Positions 6,151-16,994 of a stretch of DNA of 16,994 nt are shown here, piece after piece. The stretch is from Chloroflexota bacterium (lineage in GTDB: Bacteria; Chloroflexota; Limnocylindria; Limnocylindrales; CSP1-4). The stretch's first letter is position 1. Every line of letters begins with the position of its first letter. The DNA lies in NCBI GenBank assembly GCA_021777365.1, contig JAJYDP010000026.1, positions 1 through 16,994 of the forward strand, in the 5' to 3' direction. Under the pieces are notes generated by a model. That model had not been told where the DNA came from, made no database searches, and saw only the letters and a program-made list of their open reading frames with translations. The translations under genes were made by a program, and so were the position numbers.

Positions 6151-7203
6151 ATGGACCTGCTGCTCCTCGTCACGGCCCTGCTGCTGATCCTGCTGGGCGC
6201 CGAGCTCTTCACCAACGGCGTCGAGTGGATGGGACACCGGCTCGACCTGGCCGAGGGAGCGGTGGGCAGCGTCCTCGCGGCCGTGGGCACCGCCATGCCC
6301 GAGACGATGATCCCGCTGGTTGCCATCGGCATGTCCGCCGGTGCGGATCACGCTTCGCAGACGGACATCGGCATCGGGGCGATCCTGGGCGCGCCATTCA
6401 TGCTGGCGACCCTGGCGATGCTCGTCACCGGCGTGGCGGTGCTGGTGCGGGCGCGCCGTCACGGCGGCGACGACCGGCTCGAGATCGACCCGCAGGTGAT
6501 CGCGACGGACCTCGGCAACTTCGCGCTCGCCTACGGACTGGCGATCGCCGCCGCGTTCCTCCCCGAGCCGCTGGCACCCCTGAAGATCGTGGTGGCGGGC
6601 ATCCTGCTGATCCTCTACCTGCGCTACGTCCGGGCGCACCTCGGGGCGGAACGTGCCGAGGGAGCCGGCGACGGGCTGCGACCGCTCCGCTTCGGCCGCC
6701 TGGATCCCCGCCGCCACGAGCGCTCGCCCCGCCTCCGGCTGATCGGCCTCCAGGTGGTGGTCGCCATGCTCGCGATCATCGGCGGGGCCGTGGTCTTCGT
6801 GGGTGCCGTGGAGGACCTGGCGGCCCGCGTGGGCGTCGATCCCGCGATCATGAGCCTGATCATCGCGCCCATCGCCACCGAGCTGCCCGAGAAGTTCAAC
6901 AGCGTGATCTGGATCGCCCAGGGCAAGGACACCCTCTCGATGGGCAACATCACCGGCGCGATGGTCTTCCAGAGCTGCATCCCCCCGGTGGTGGCGCTGC
7001 TGCTCGCCGCGGGGACATGGAGCGTCACGCCGTCGTCCGCGCTCGGGTTCGCGTCCGCGGCGATCGCGTTCGCCTCGGTTGCCACGATCTTCCTGCCGAT
7101 GCTCCGGCGGGGCCGACTGACCGGCCGTGGGCTCCTGGCCGGCGGCGCCTTCTACGCGGTCTACCTGGGACTGGTGGGGCTCTCCATCGCCGGCGTGGCC
7201 TGA
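6151..7203 (+). CDS. CaCA-family sodium/calcium (cation/H+) antiporter-like membrane protein
   Basis: This is a 350-residue multi-span inner-membrane protein, about the usual size for bacterial Na+/Ca2+ exchangers. It has two inverted halves, each with an alpha repeat. The first is GTAMPET with Glu51, then DIGIGAILGAPFM. The second is ATELPEKFNSV with Glu247, then DTLSMGNITGAMVF. The two Glu of the PE pairs are the ion-binding acids of the family and both are kept. The motif differs from the standard GTSLPE and GNVVGSN: the first half lacks the Asn, and the second has an additional Glu244. A hydrophilic Arg-rich loop (about 165-200) separates the halves. About ten membrane segments are likely. 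It would move Ca2+ or another divalent cation against Na+ or H+; the true ion is not readable. The start has only a weak AGGG Shine-Dalgarno. Confidence 0.85.
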   Translation: MDLLLLVTALLLILLGAELFTNGVEWMGHRLDLAEGAVGSVLAAVGTAMPETMIPLVAIGMSAGADHASQTDIGIGAILGAPFMLATLAMLVTGVAVLVRARRHGGDDRLEIDPQVIATDLGNFALAYGLAIAAAFLPEPLAPLKIVVAGILLILYLRYVRAHLGAERAEGAGDGLRPLRFGRLDPRRHERSPRLRLIGLQVVVAMLAIIGGAVVFVGAVEDLAARVGVDPAIMSLIIAPIATELPEKFNSVIWIAQGKDTLSMGNITGAMVFQSCIPPVVALLLAAGTWSVTPSSALGFASAAIAFASVATIFLPMLRRGRLTGRGLLAGGAFYAVYLGLVGLSIAGVA

Positions 7204-7204
7204 T

Positions 7205-7224
7205 CCCCGGCGCGTTCCTCGGGG
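7205..7224 (+). terminator. Short hairpin after the antiporter gene
   Basis: CCCCG (7205-7209) pairs with CGGGG (7220-7224) over a 10-nt loop, beginning 2 nt after the stop codon. It has a short stem and no T-run, so evidence is weak. Confidence 0.2.
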
Positions 7225-7259
7225 CGGCGCGGGCCGGGGTTCCGCCGGGAGCCGCGTCG

Positions 7260-7265
7260 TATACT
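7260..7265 (+). promoter_or_regulatory. -10 box of ilvE, implying a leaderless transcript
   Basis: TATACT ends 7 nt before the ilvE ATG at 7273. Since bacterial RNA polymerase starts about 6-8 nt after the -10 hexamer, the first transcribed base would be at or next to the start codon. There is no Shine-Dalgarno sequence in the 15 nt before the ATG, consistent with this. No convincing -35 is visible. Confidence 0.6.
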
Positions 7266-7272
7266 CGCGCGC

Positions 7273-8247
7273 ATGGTCACCGAAGACGCTTCCCGGACCT
7301 CGGCATCGGCTGTCGCGTCGGAGCGGGGCGCAGGCTCCCCGATCTGCTACCTCAACGGCAAGTTCATCCCGCTTGCCGACGCCAACGTCAACATCATGAC
7401 CCACGCGTTCATGTACGGCACCGGCGTGTTCGAAGGGATCCGGGCGTACTGGAACGCCGAGCAGGGCCAGCTCTACGGGCTGCGGCTCGCCGAGCACTAC
7501 CAGCGCATCTCGGATTCCTGCCGGATCCTGTACATGGACCCGCCCGGCTCCGTGGACGAGCTGGTGGCGCTCACGGTCGATCTGCTCCGCCGCAACGGCT
7601 TCCGCGAGGACACGTACGTGCGGCCGTCCGTCTACAAGTCCACGCAGGCGATCGGCGTCCGGCTCCACAACCTGGAGCAGGGGTTCTACATCCTGGCGAT
7701 CCCGTTCGGCGACTACATCGACACCACCCACGGGATCCGCACCCAGACGGTCTCCTGGCGCCGGGTGAGCGACCAGTCACTGCCGGCGCGCGCCAAGATC
7801 GTGGGCGCGTACGTCAACTCGGCCTTCGCCAAGACCGAGGCGCAGCTCGTCGGCGCGGACGAGGCGATCGTGCTGGCGTCCGACGGCCACGTCTCGGAGG
7901 GCAGCGCCGAGAACCTCTTCATGGTCCGGCGGGGCGAGCTCGTGACGCCGCCGGTCACGGACGACATCCTGGAGGGGATCACCCGGGCCGGCATCATCGA
8001 GCTGGCCGACCGGGAGCTCGGCCTCCGGGTGGTGCAGCGCACCATCGACCGCACCGAGCTGTACGTGGCGGACGAGCTGTTCCTGTGCGGCACCGGGGCC
8101 CAGATCTCGCCGGTGACGGAGGTCGATCACCACATCCTGGGCGGCGGACAGGTCGGGCCCATCACGCGCCGACTCTCCGAGGCCTACTTCGATGCGGTCC
8201 GCGGACGCCTCCCGGCCTATCGCCACTGGCTCACGCCGATCTACTGA
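7273..8247 (+). CDS. ilvE: Branched-chain amino acid aminotransferase
   Basis: This 324-residue enzyme is a PLP fold-type IV (class IV) aminotransferase. It interconverts valine, leucine and isoleucine with their 2-oxo acids using glutamate/2-oxoglutarate, in the cytoplasm. Visible family features are FMYGTGVFEGIRAYW near residues 45-60, the PLP lysine Lys175 in ARAKIVGAYVNSAFAK, the cofactor loop EGSAENLF and the GTGAQISPVTEVD segment that closes the active site. Substitution of a D-amino-acid transaminase or ADC lyase is unlikely given length and the NSAFAKTEA segment. The first 20 residues are a polar, poorly conserved extension. The start is fixed by the -10 box at 7260-7265. No other ilv or leu gene is adjacent. 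Confidence 0.93.
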   Translation: MVTEDASRTSASAVASERGAGSPICYLNGKFIPLADANVNIMTHAFMYGTGVFEGIRAYWNAEQGQLYGLRLAEHYQRISDSCRILYMDPPGSVDELVALTVDLLRRNGFREDTYVRPSVYKSTQAIGVRLHNLEQGFYILAIPFGDYIDTTHGIRTQTVSWRRVSDQSLPARAKIVGAYVNSAFAKTEAQLVGADEAIVLASDGHVSEGSAENLFMVRRGELVTPPVTDDILEGITRAGIIELADRELGLRVVQRTIDRTELYVADELFLCGTGAQISPVTEVDHHILGGGQVGPITRRLSEAYFDAVRGRLPAYRHWLTPIY

Positions 8248-9958
8248 GACGCGGTCACCCCTGGACATCACGCTGGATGGGCCGCCGCCCGGGGTAGGCC
8301 GTCCGCAGCACCGCTACGATCGCCTCCTGGAGATCCTCCCGGGGGCGGTCACCTGGCTGCTGATCCTCGCGCCGGTCGTGCTCAGCTTCTCGGTGCCCGC
8401 GCTGGTCGCGTGGTTCGTGCTGAGCTTCGACTTCTACTGGCTCTACCGCGCGATCGTGGTGATCGTCAGCGTCACCGTGACGTTCCTGCGCATCCGTGAC
8501 GTCCTCGACGCCGACTGGCCGGCGCAGCTGGATGGGCTGGTGGACCTCCGCTCCCGCGAGCGCGTCCTGGTCGACCGGCTGGAGCGGATCCGCGTCCGGG
8601 TCCGGGAGCTCGACCGGGCCGGCGACCGGCTCGCTGCCCGCGGCGGACGCCGCGAGAGCCGCCGGCTGCAGGCCGAGCTGGTGACGGTGCGGCGGCTGCT
8701 GGGGAGCGGCATCGAGCCGCTCGATCCACGGCGGCTCGTCCAGGTGGCCCTGATCCCCACCTACACCGAGCCGTACGAGAAGCTGGAGGCGACGGTGCGG
8801 GCCCTCGCGGAGGCCCGCTGGCCCACCGAGCGCAAGGTCGTCGCGATCATCACGCGCGAGACGGACACCCAGGGACGCGAGAACGTGGCCCGGCTGAGCG
8901 AGCGCTTCGGCGCGCAGTTCGCGCACTTCTTCCACGTCCTGGACCCGCTGGAACCCGGCGTCGTGATCGGCAAGTCGAGCGCCATGGCCTACGGCGGGCG
9001 CTGGCTCTACCGGCAGATGGTGGAGCTCGGCTACGACCCGTCGCTGGTGATCGTGACGGACCTCGACTCGGACTACCGGGTCCACCCGCAGTACTTCGCG
9101 TACCTGGCGCACCGCTTCGCCACGGATCCCGATCGCTACCACCGGCTGTACCAGCCGGTCCCGATGTTCCACAACAACCTCTGGGAGGTGCCGCTGGCGG
9201 TGCGGCTCACGGCCGTGAGCGCCACCCACATCCAGATGTGGCGCTCGCTCTCGCCCGAGCGGCTGGTGAGCTTCAGCTCGTACGCCGTCTCGCTGCGGAC
9301 CGTGCACGAGGTGGGCTACTGGGCGACCGACGCGATCCCCGAGGATTCCCGTTTCTACTGGAAGAGCTTCTTCACCTATGCGGGCACGTTCCGCGCCGAA
9401 CCGCTCTTCATCCCGGTCTTCGGCGATGCGGTACGGGCGCGCACCTACCCCCGCACCCTCTACCAGCAGTACACGCAGATCCGGCGCTGGGCGTGGGGCG
9501 TCACGGACATCCCGTACTACATCCATCACGCGCTCACCCACCCGGAGATCCCGCTGCGGGTCCGGCTCCACCGGCTGGGCGACCTCTGGTCCGACCACAT
9601 CAACTGGGCCGTGGCGCCCTACGTGCTCATCTTCGGGTCCAACCTGCCGCTCCTGATCAGCAACCAGTTCGGACACTCCGAGTTCGCCCAGACCACCCTG
9701 GGGCACAACCTGCCGGTCTACGCGGCGTGGATGCTGACGGGCGCCTTCTGCAGCCTGATGATCCTGATCTTCATCGAGGACCGCATCGCCCCGCCGCGGC
9801 CCGCGTCCTGGGGCGTGATCCGCCGCGCGCTCGTCTACGTGCAGTGGCTGACGCTGCCGGTGGTCGGCATGATCTTCAGCAACCTGCCGGCGCTCGACGC
9901 GCAGACGAGGCTGATGACGGGGCGCAGGCTGGAGTACCGCGTCACCGAGAAGGTCTAG
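8192..9958 (+). CDS. Membrane-bound family 2 glycosyltransferase (processive type)
   Basis: This is a protein of up to 588 residues. The ATG at 8192 lies inside ilvE (56-nt overlap) and has GAGG about 9 nt upstream; the only other start near the ilvE end is CTG at 8261, so the true start is uncertain. Two N-terminal membrane segments (about 50-105) are followed by an Arg/Glu-rich coiled-coil-like stretch (about 118-175). The GT2 catalytic domain starts at VALIPTYTEP. It carries Asp290-x-Asp292-x-Asp294 (DLDSD), the Glu384-Asp385 catalytic pair in IPEDSRFYW and Gln429-x-x-Arg-Trp433 (QIRRW), the set seen in processive enzymes such as cellulose and hyaluronan synthases. Three or so C-terminal membrane segments end with an ALDAQTRLMTGRRLEY tail. 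It probably makes or transfers a surface polysaccharide or glycolipid; sugar and acceptor are unknown. Confidence 0.88.
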   Translation: MRSADASRPIATGSRRSTETRSPLDITLDGPPPGVGRPQHRYDRLLEILPGAVTWLLILAPVVLSFSVPALVAWFVLSFDFYWLYRAIVVIVSVTVTFLRIRDVLDADWPAQLDGLVDLRSRERVLVDRLERIRVRVRELDRAGDRLAARGGRRESRRLQAELVTVRRLLGSGIEPLDPRRLVQVALIPTYTEPYEKLEATVRALAEARWPTERKVVAIITRETDTQGRENVARLSERFGAQFAHFFHVLDPLEPGVVIGKSSAMAYGGRWLYRQMVELGYDPSLVIVTDLDSDYRVHPQYFAYLAHRFATDPDRYHRLYQPVPMFHNNLWEVPLAVRLTAVSATHIQMWRSLSPERLVSFSSYAVSLRTVHEVGYWATDAIPEDSRFYWKSFFTYAGTFRAEPLFIPVFGDAVRARTYPRTLYQQYTQIRRWAWGVTDIPYYIHHALTHPEIPLRVRLHRLGDLWSDHINWAVAPYVLIFGSNLPLLISNQFGHSEFAQTTLGHNLPVYAAWMLTGAFCSLMILIFIEDRIAPPRPASWGVIRRALVYVQWLTLPVVGMIFSNLPALDAQTRLMTGRRLEYRVTEKV

Positions 9959-9982
9959 GGAGAGGCGGGTCGCGCTCCGCCC

Positions 9983-10054
9983 CGGTCATCCGGGCGCGGG
10001 CCTGCGGCGCCCCTGTCCCGGTGACTCGCGCCCCGGCCTGCCGCGGCCCTGTCC
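9983..10054. repeat. Two imperfect 36-bp tandem repeats between convergent genes
   Basis: Units at 9983-10018 and 10019-10054 match at 28 of 36 bases and both end in CTGTCC. A more degraded third start (CGATCACCCACGCC) follows. They fill much of the 140-nt gap between the glycosyltransferase and LCP genes. They encode nothing convincing, and no strong terminator hairpin was recognised in the gap. Confidence 0.6.
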
Positions 10055-10098
10055 GCGATCACCCACGCCGACTCCCGCCACGAGGGCACGCCGGCGCG

Positions 10099-11910
10099 CT
10101 ATCCGCCAGGGACGGTCAGCTGGGGCGTCTGCGCCCCGGTGATCACGACGGCATCGACCTTGACGGTCGGGTCCGTGGCCGTCTGGATGGTCACCCCGAA
10201 GGTGGACTGGAGCACGCGCACCGTCTCCGGCATGCTGGCCTGGGCGCCGTTGTAGAAGGTCACCACCGTGTTCGGGTAGGTGAGCCGGTCGGCACGCCCG
10301 CCGTTGGCCGACGGAACGGTGGCGTTGATCCCCAGGTACTTCAGGTAGGCGGCCGTGGCGGTGGCCTGCCCGTTGACGCCGGAGCCGTTCTCGACGAGCA
10401 CCTGCGCGGCCTCGGCGCCCAGTTTGGTGCGCGAGTCGAGCAGGGAGGTGGAGCCGGCCGCGAACGCCTGGGCCACGGCCTGGCGGATGGCGGCCACGTT
10501 GGGGTGGATCCAGTAATTGACGGCGCAGGTGGCCGGAGGGCACTGGATGGCGTAGTCCGGCGGGTCGAAGACGAACGAATGCAGGTTGTTGGTGTTCGCC
10601 TTCTCGATGAGCGACACGAGCTGGGGCAGCTGGTCGCGCGGGAAGTCCGTGTGGACCGCGTTGCGCAGCGCCTGGCCCAGCGCGTCGAGCTTGTTCGGGT
10701 CGAGGAAGCTGAGCACGTCGGTCTGCTGGCGGATCGACGTGATCACCCGCTGCTGGCGCTGGGAACGGTCGAAGTCCGACGTCGCGTGGCGGGAGCGGGC
10801 GTAGGCCAGGGCCAGCTCGCCGCTCATGTGCTGGATCCCCGGCGGGATGTACAGCTTGATCGCGCCGCGCCCGTTGTCGGTCGGGTAGTCGTAGTCGCTC
10901 ACCGGGAGCTGGACGTCGACGGTCACGCCGCCCAGGGTGTCCACCACCTGGCGGAAGCCGGAGAAGTTGACCTGCACGTAGTAGGGGATCTGGATCCCCA
11001 GGAGGTAGCCGAGCGCGCCCTTGAGAGCGGTGACGCCCCGGTTGGAGGCGGTGCCCGGGAAGAGGTCCGGCGCCCCCTCGGCGTACGTCCAGAGGCTGTT
11101 GATCTTGTTGGGATACGCGCCGCCGAAGTACGCGGCCGCCGGCCACGAGGGCGGCAGCGGGACCTGCTCCGTGTCGCGCGGGACGCTGAACATCGAGACC
11201 GCGCCGGAGGAAGGGTCGATGCTCGCGACGATCATGGTGTCCGTGTTGAACGTCTGCTGGGCAGGGCGCTGGTCGACGCCGACGAGCAGCACGTTGAGCC
11301 GGCCACCGTTCCAGGGCACGATCGACGGCTGTGGCTGGGTGGCGGCGCCGATGGCGGCCCCCGGCGTGGCAGCCGCGGAGGCACCCGGCGCCCCGGATGC
11401 GGCAGGGGCGATGACCGGATTGCTCGGCGAGTCGCTGGTGACCGCCATGATCGTGTCGTGGGCGATCCGGTCGTAGCGGGCGAGCGCCACGTGGGCCATG
11501 CCCATGACCAGGATCACCCCGACCAGGCCGGCGAGGGACAGCGGCGCGAACGACACGCGCGGGCGACCGAGCCGCCCGCCGAGTTCCGGGACCTCCACCG
11601 CCGCGCAGCGGTAGGCGTCCACGACGGCGATCAGCCGGTACAGGAAGACCAGGACGTCGATCGCGAGCACCACGTCCAGCACGAAGGGGTCGAAGATGCT
11701 CACCTTCAGCACGTCCCGCGTCGAGGCGTTGGCAGCCAGACCGGCCAGCAGGGCGAGCGCCAGCACGGGCGGGGCTGCGAACGCCAGTGCCCGGGCGGGA
11801 CGGCGCGCATAGAGGTGGCCCAGGCCCGGGAAGACGAGGCTCAGGAACGCGGCTGCGAACGGAGAGGGTCGCCCTGCGGGGCGTTCGGCGTTCGGCACGG
11901 GCCGGATCAT
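10099..11910 (-). CDS. LytR-CpsA-Psr (LCP) family cell-wall polymer ligase with LytR C-terminal domain
   Basis: This protein has 603 residues from ATG 11910, or 599 from GTG 11898. LCP enzymes transfer undecaprenyl-linked glycopolymers onto peptidoglycan outside the cell. The N-terminus has up to four hydrophobic segments (about 15-60, 75-105, 120-145) in place of the usual single anchor; the first resembles small membrane proteins with an FPGLGHLY motif. A Pro/Ala/Ser linker (about 155-200) follows. The LCP domain (about 205-400) shows LNVLLVGVDQR (Asp213), TDTMIVASIDP, SVPRDT and ARSRHATSDFDRSQRQQ, matching the phosphate- and polyprenyl-binding residues of the family. Residues from about 495 form a LytR_C domain (VLVENGSGVNGQATATAAYL). 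Neither start has a Shine-Dalgarno. It converges on the glycosyltransferase gene, whose product could supply a polymer, though that link is inference. Confidence 0.92.
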   Translation of the reverse strand: MIRPVPNAERPAGRPSPFAAAFLSLVFPGLGHLYARRPARALAFAAPPVLALALLAGLAANASTRDVLKVSIFDPFVLDVVLAIDVLVFLYRLIAVVDAYRCAAVEVPELGGRLGRPRVSFAPLSLAGLVGVILVMGMAHVALARYDRIAHDTIMAVTSDSPSNPVIAPAASGAPGASAAATPGAAIGAATQPQPSIVPWNGGRLNVLLVGVDQRPAQQTFNTDTMIVASIDPSSGAVSMFSVPRDTEQVPLPPSWPAAAYFGGAYPNKINSLWTYAEGAPDLFPGTASNRGVTALKGALGYLLGIQIPYYVQVNFSGFRQVVDTLGGVTVDVQLPVSDYDYPTDNGRGAIKLYIPPGIQHMSGELALAYARSRHATSDFDRSQRQQRVITSIRQQTDVLSFLDPNKLDALGQALRNAVHTDFPRDQLPQLVSLIEKANTNNLHSFVFDPPDYAIQCPPATCAVNYWIHPNVAAIRQAVAQAFAAGSTSLLDSRTKLGAEAAQVLVENGSGVNGQATATAAYLKYLGINATVPSANGGRADRLTYPNTVVTFYNGAQASMPETVRVLQSTFGVTIQTATDPTVKVDAVVITGAQTPQLTVPGG

Positions 11911-11911
11911 A
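11906..11911 (-). promoter_or_regulatory. Possible -10 box for a leaderless LCP transcript
   Basis: On the minus strand TATGAT overlaps the candidate ATG at 11910 and ends exactly 7 nt before an in-frame GTG at 11898, the same spacing as at ilvE. If this is the real -10, the ATG cannot be transcribed and the protein starts at the GTG. No -35 or Shine-Dalgarno is visible for either start. Confidence 0.4.
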
Positions 11912-12018
11912 GCGGGTCGCCGCGCCGGCGGCATTGCGCGCGGTCGGCCGGACCGCCGTCGGGACGGTCGGGCGCCCGGGCGCCACGCTCGGCCGCACGG
12001 CGCCCGGAGACGTTTGGG

Positions 12019-12024
12019 TATCCT
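12019..12024 (+). promoter_or_regulatory. Possible -10 box of ileS, giving a near-leaderless mRNA
   Basis: TATCCT ends 9 nt before the ileS ATG at 12034. There is no Shine-Dalgarno between it and the ATG, so transcription would start within about 0-3 nt of the start codon. A T-box riboswitch, which often controls ileS in Gram-positives, cannot fit in the 123-nt divergent gap with this promoter. Confidence 0.45.
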
Positions 12025-12033
12025 ACCCGGCAC

Positions 12034-15407
<3,374 letters not shown>

Positions 15408-15411
<4 letters not shown>

Positions 15412-16121
15412 GCGGCGTCTCCGCCGGGACGGGCCCCCGGAGGGTTGTCGGCACCACCTGGCCCCGCCTGCTGCTCTTCCTGGGGCTGGGTGCCGTCATC
15501 GTGGTGGCCGACCAGGTCTCGAAGGCCTGGGTCAACGGGTCGTTCGCGCTGAGTCGGGCCTCCGACGTGGTCGCGGGTCCGCTCGCGGCGCCGACACCGG
15601 TGCTGGGCGACTTCGTGCGGATCGCCAAGGGCTACAACAACGGCGCGATCTTCAGCCTCTTCGGCGCGAGCGCCTCGATCTTCGCCGTCGGGAGCCTCAT
15701 CGCCATCGCCGCGATCGTCTGGTTCGAGGTGGCACGCGGCGGCCGCACCTCCTGGTGGGTCACGGTCGCCCTCGGGCTCCTGCTGGGCGGCGCGACGGGA
15801 AACCTGATCGACCGCGTCCGGCTGGGCTACGTGATCGACTTCGTGGACATGGGCATCGGCACCTGGCGCTGGTACACGTTCAACGTGGCCGACGCGTCGA
15901 TCAGCGTCTCGATCGTGATGCTCCTGCTGGCGGGGCTCGTGGGGGACGGCGGCGGGGCCGCCGATGCCGGCGAGCCGGCGAGGACAGGGGACGGGGGAGC
16001 GCCGAGCGGCGTCCCGGGCCCGGATGCGGTGCCCGGTCCGCGCGCCGGCGGGCCCGCGGGGGATCCCGGCGCCGGCGGGCCCGAGGCACCGGAATCGCAC
16101 GCCGGCCGGCGGTCGGTCTGA
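15408..16121 (+). CDS. lspA: Lipoprotein signal peptidase (signal peptidase II)
   Basis: This is a 237-residue inner-membrane aspartyl protease that removes the signal peptide from diacylglyceryl prolipoproteins. The GTG at 15408 overlaps the ileS stop (GTGA), so translation is coupled. Four membrane segments are visible. Family motifs in order are VVADQVSKAW, NNGAIFSLF, GGATGNLIDRVRLGYVIDFVD with catalytic Asp135, and FNVADASI with catalytic Asp162. The fold ends near residue 180. The remaining 55 or so residues are a Gly/Pro/Ala-rich low-complexity tail not needed for activity in typical LspA (about 150-170 residues). The position upstream of rluD is the common bacterial arrangement. Confidence 0.96.
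16042..16083 (+). repeat. Exact 15-bp direct repeat in the lspA tail
   Basis: A 15-bp unit, GCGCCGGCGGGCCCG, occurs at 16042-16056 and 16069-16083, offset by 27 nt (nine codons). Both copies encode AGGP in the low-complexity tail. It marks recent in-frame expansion of the extension. Confidence 0.75.

Positions 16122-16994
<873 letters not shown>

Noticed and set aside
9238..12033. An open frame joined to ileS runs back to 9238, over 900 extra codons
   Set aside because: It is antisense to the LCP gene and overlaps the glycosyltransferase. The translation is Arg/Gly/His-rich without domains, and IleRS homology begins at 12034. GC-rich DNA leaves such frames open by chance.
11911..12033. T-box riboswitch before ileS
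   Set aside because: The gap is only 123 nt, I found no T-box sequence or specifier hairpin, and the likely promoter lies within 15 nt of the ATG.

Overview
The window is very GC-rich (roughly 70% by eye) chromosomal DNA. It is packed with complete, intact housekeeping and cell-envelope genes. No mobile element, tRNA, rRNA, CRISPR array or phage gene was seen. The gene content points to a high-GC bacterium of the Terrabacteria side, most likely Chloroflexota (Limnocylindria/Ellin6529-like lineages). The hints are a cysteine-containing S18, a response-regulator/MinD fusion of the CpaE type, a LytR-CpsA-Psr protein with a multi-span membrane head, an isoleucyl-tRNA synthetase of the divergent GxHH type, and frequent GTG starts. 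A deep-branching actinobacterium cannot be excluded by reading alone.

Layout, left to right. (1) The 3' end of a penicillin-binding protein transpeptidase (+, cut by the window edge). (2) A large secreted subtilisin-family protease with C-terminal beta domains (+). (3) A convergent gene for a receiver-MinD/CpaE fusion ATPase (-). (4) Divergent from it, the ribosomal/replication operon rpsF-ssb-rpsR (+). (5) A cation/Ca2+ antiporter-family membrane protein (+). (6) A branched-chain aminotransferase, ilvE (+), with a -10 box so close to its ATG that the mRNA is probably leaderless. (7) A membrane-bound processive-type family 2 glycosyltransferase overlapping or abutting ilvE (+). (8) A convergent LytR-CpsA-Psr cell-wall polymer ligase (-). 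(9) Divergent from it, a tightly coupled ileS-lspA-rluD cluster (+), the last gene running off the right edge.

How the parts relate. PBP, LCP ligase, glycosyltransferase and LspA all serve the cell surface. rpsF/ssb/rpsR, ileS and rluD serve translation and replication. ileS-lspA-rluD are coupled by a GTGA overlap and a TGA/GTG abutment, so they are almost certainly co-transcribed.

I do not see a previously undescribed multi-gene system here. The most notable signals are: the altered class I signature in IleRS (GVHH in place of HIGH, with MHKSW in place of KMSKS), which matches a type reported to be mupirocin hyper-resistant; a recurring pattern of -10 boxes 7-9 nt before start codons without Shine-Dalgarno sequences; an exact 12-bp inverted repeat upstream of the antiporter gene; and unusual domain arrangements in the protease, the LCP protein and the glycosyltransferase.
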